Shown here one piece after another: positions 12,246 through 13,333 of a stretch of DNA of 13,333 nt. The notes under the pieces were generated by a model. That model saw only the letters and a program-made list of their open reading frames with translations. It was not told the DNA's origin and ran no database searches. The position numbers and the translations under genes are program-made. Source of the stretch: JBBSWB01 sp038046465 (lineage in GTDB: Archaea > Nanobdellota > Nanobdellia > Woesearchaeales > GW2011-AR9); the NCBI GenBank assembly GCA_038046465.1, contig JBBSWB010000019.1, positions 1-13,333 on the forward strand. The letters are read 5' to 3'. The stretch's first letter is position 1. Each line of letters starts with the position of its first letter.

Positions 12246-13184
12246 CTACCCTTTAACTGCTTTCCACCATTGCTGTAAGCTTCTCTTGTAATCAAAATCC
12301 CCTGCTCCGCTGGTTAAAGAAACCACTGGCTTTAATCCGCGTTTAAGCATGCAGGCTTCATACTTTTTTATAAAAGTAAAATGATTCATCTTAGCAATTT
12401 TCCCTAAAGCAATTTTCCCAGAAGTTATCTCCGGAGCTAAATAAAGAAGAGTATAAACCATGTGCATGCCAATCGTATATTGCGGTCCAGAAAAACAAGC
12501 AGCGAGATCTAATGCATCTGGTTCGTTAGTTTTATTAGCTTCTCTGAACAGTTGCCGGTCTAAATTAAGCGCCGCTTTTCTGGCGTCTTGGTAATACTTA
12601 AGGAAACTGCTTTCACTAAACTGAATATTCCTGGCAGCATAGTTATGAATAAATGTAGCCAACCCCTCGGTATGTAAGTGTAACACAAACAAAAAAAGCA
12701 ATCTGCGAAGATTAGGTAAATTTGTGTTTTGCAGCTCTTTAGATATCAGTTTCTCCATTATTTTATTCATTCGTTCAGCTGAATCAACAAGCTTTGCTGC
12801 CCATCGCGTTAATTGGTTCTGCCAAAAGTGAGTTAACTCGTGCAATATACAAGAATCAAATTCTTTAAAAGTTTGAGCTCGGCTGGGGTCGATATGGATT
12901 CTGGGTTTTCCATCGTACAAGTCCCCTAAAAGTACATAAGCTATAGGGGTCGTTTCAGTTGGATCTTCTTCTACTATGAAATATAATGTATGAAAAAATT
13001 TAGCTACTTTTCGAATTGAGCAGATTTGAATAATCCACTTATTATACATCTTGACGTAGTCCGGTTCTTTACTGCTGACATAAATGTGCTGACCATTTAT
13101 CTTAATACGATCCGACATTTTAATGCAGACATAAATGTGTCGGCCATCTATAATATGTCCTTCATATTTCTCAAACCAAGACAT
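12246..13184 (-). CDS. Predicted HELTH metallopeptidase-like protein with N-terminal 17-residue tandem repeat
   Basis: The 312-residue protein has LHELTHFW at 114-121, giving zinc ligands H115 and H119 and base E116. Some 54 residues later LHTEGLATFIH offers E173 as a third, gluzincin-type ligand. The spacing is longer than in the other two HExxH proteins here. The N-terminus carries a duplicated 17-residue unit, DGRHIYVCIKMSDRIKI (13-29) and NGQHIYVSSKEPDYVKM (30-46). This is visible in DNA as GACATAAATGTG at 13077-13088 and 13128-13139, 51 bases apart. There is no signal peptide; a hydrophobic helix at 160-170 is probably internal. The family is not recognised. The ATG at 13184 is supported by a BRE/TATA pair about 26 bases upstream with no Shine-Dalgarno sequence. 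Confidence 0.65.
   Translation of the reverse strand: MSWFEKYEGHIIDGRHIYVCIKMSDRIKINGQHIYVSSKEPDYVKMYNKWIIQICSIRKVAKFFHTLYFIVEEDPTETTPIAYVLLGDLYDGKPRIHIDPSRAQTFKEFDSCILHELTHFWQNQLTRWAAKLVDSAERMNKIMEKLISKELQNTNLPNLRRLLFLFVLHLHTEGLATFIHNYAARNIQFSESSFLKYYQDARKAALNLDRQLFREANKTNEPDALDLAACFSGPQYTIGMHMVYTLLYLAPEITSGKIALGKIAKMNHFTFIKKYEACMLKRGLKPVVSLTSGAGDFDYKRSLQQWWKAVKG
13077..13139. repeat. 51-bp tandem duplication within the third HExxH gene
   Basis: GACATAAATGTG is repeated exactly 51 bases apart (13077 and 13128), and the flanking bases are still similar. It encodes the two 17-residue units with the shared HIYV core. Confidence 0.6.
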
Positions 13185-13205
13185 AATCCCTATAATGAGT
13201 TTAAA

Positions 13206-13222
13206 ATTAATAAGTATTTCGG
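13206..13222 (-). promoter_or_regulatory. BRE/TATA promoter of the third HExxH gene
   Basis: On the minus strand CCGAAATA (BRE-like, 13215-13222) is followed directly by CTTATTAAT (13206-13214), centred about 26 bases before the ATG at 13184. The CCGAAA element is the same as in the promoter at 8841-8855. Confidence 0.5.
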
Positions 13223-13257
13223 TTGAGAAAATTAAGGGGGTTTCATTTATTTCTAAT

Positions 13258-13333
13258 CTATTTTGTCCTTACGCGTTCTTTTCCGTAATACTTCAGTAAC
13301 CTGAAGCACTTTTGAGTATCTCCTGCATTTCCA
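13258..13333 (-). CDS. Possible 3' end of a further minus-strand gene
   Basis: Two minus-strand frames are open from the window edge. One ends at 13258 (24 residues, finishing LLKYYGKERVRTK). The other ends at 13253 (26 residues, finishing KRTRKDKID). Both look protein-like and I cannot choose with confidence; the first is listed. CTTCAG/CTGAAG (13291-13296 and 13301-13306) is a 6-bp inverted repeat within. No family can be named. Confidence 0.25.
   Translation of the reverse strand, partial: GNAGDTQKCFRLLKYYGKERVRTK

Overview
The window looks like a piece of an AT-rich archaeal chromosome, most likely from a DPANN lineage (Woesearchaeota/Pacearchaeota-like). The lineage is an inference. It rests on an NMD3-like protein, a membrane-anchored Lon-type (S16, COG1750-like) ectoprotease, a DUF483 protein, and several starts with a TATA box centred about 25-27 bases upstream and no Shine-Dalgarno sequence (leaderless mRNAs). 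A minority of genes, mainly those for exported proteins, instead carry a GAGG or GGAGG ribosome site. No rRNA, tRNA, CRISPR array or recognisable transposase gene was seen.

Layout. Positions 1-119 hold two tandem hairpins and a promoter. They are followed by a GrpB/UPF0157 nucleotidyltransferase-like gene (120-623, +), a frameshifted small gene (629-903, -), a DUF483 gene (956-1567, -), an unknown acidic protein (1670-2383, +) and a predicted zinc metallopeptidase (2399-3310, -). Next come two unknown cytosolic proteins and a small lipoprotein on the minus strand (3394-5397), then a second, membrane-associated HExxH protein (5550-6446, +). A D-2-hydroxyacid dehydrogenase (6465-7472, -) lies just downstream of a secreted SCP2-like/Cys-repeat/cupredoxin-like protein (7490-8653, -).

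The 354-base gap at 8654-9008 holds the most intriguing non-coding signal. A BRE/TATA promoter is placed at the centre of an 18-bp imperfect inverted repeat. It points into a short RNA-like segment with an anti-Shine-Dalgarno-like octamer and a 13-bp hairpin capped by a GCAA tetraloop. After a CrtO-like membrane protein (9009-9539, -) comes a probable two-gene unit, NMD3-like (11613-12065) then Lon-like ectoprotease (9639-11600), both minus. A 123-bp palindromic element flanked by a perfect 9-bp direct repeat (12101-12241) looks like a MITE-type insertion or a structured RNA. A third HExxH protein follows (12246-13184, -), and the last 80 bases may hold the end of another minus-strand gene.

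Themes. Four of about fifteen genes encode predicted proteases (three unrelated-looking HExxH proteins and one S16 serine protease). Two neighbouring exported proteins carry strictly periodic low-complexity linkers: a pentapeptide N-x-T sequon array in the Lon-like protein and a hexapeptide Cys array in the SCP2/cupredoxin-like protein. Together with the lipoprotein this suggests a region with many cell-surface functions. The functional links between the genes are inference.
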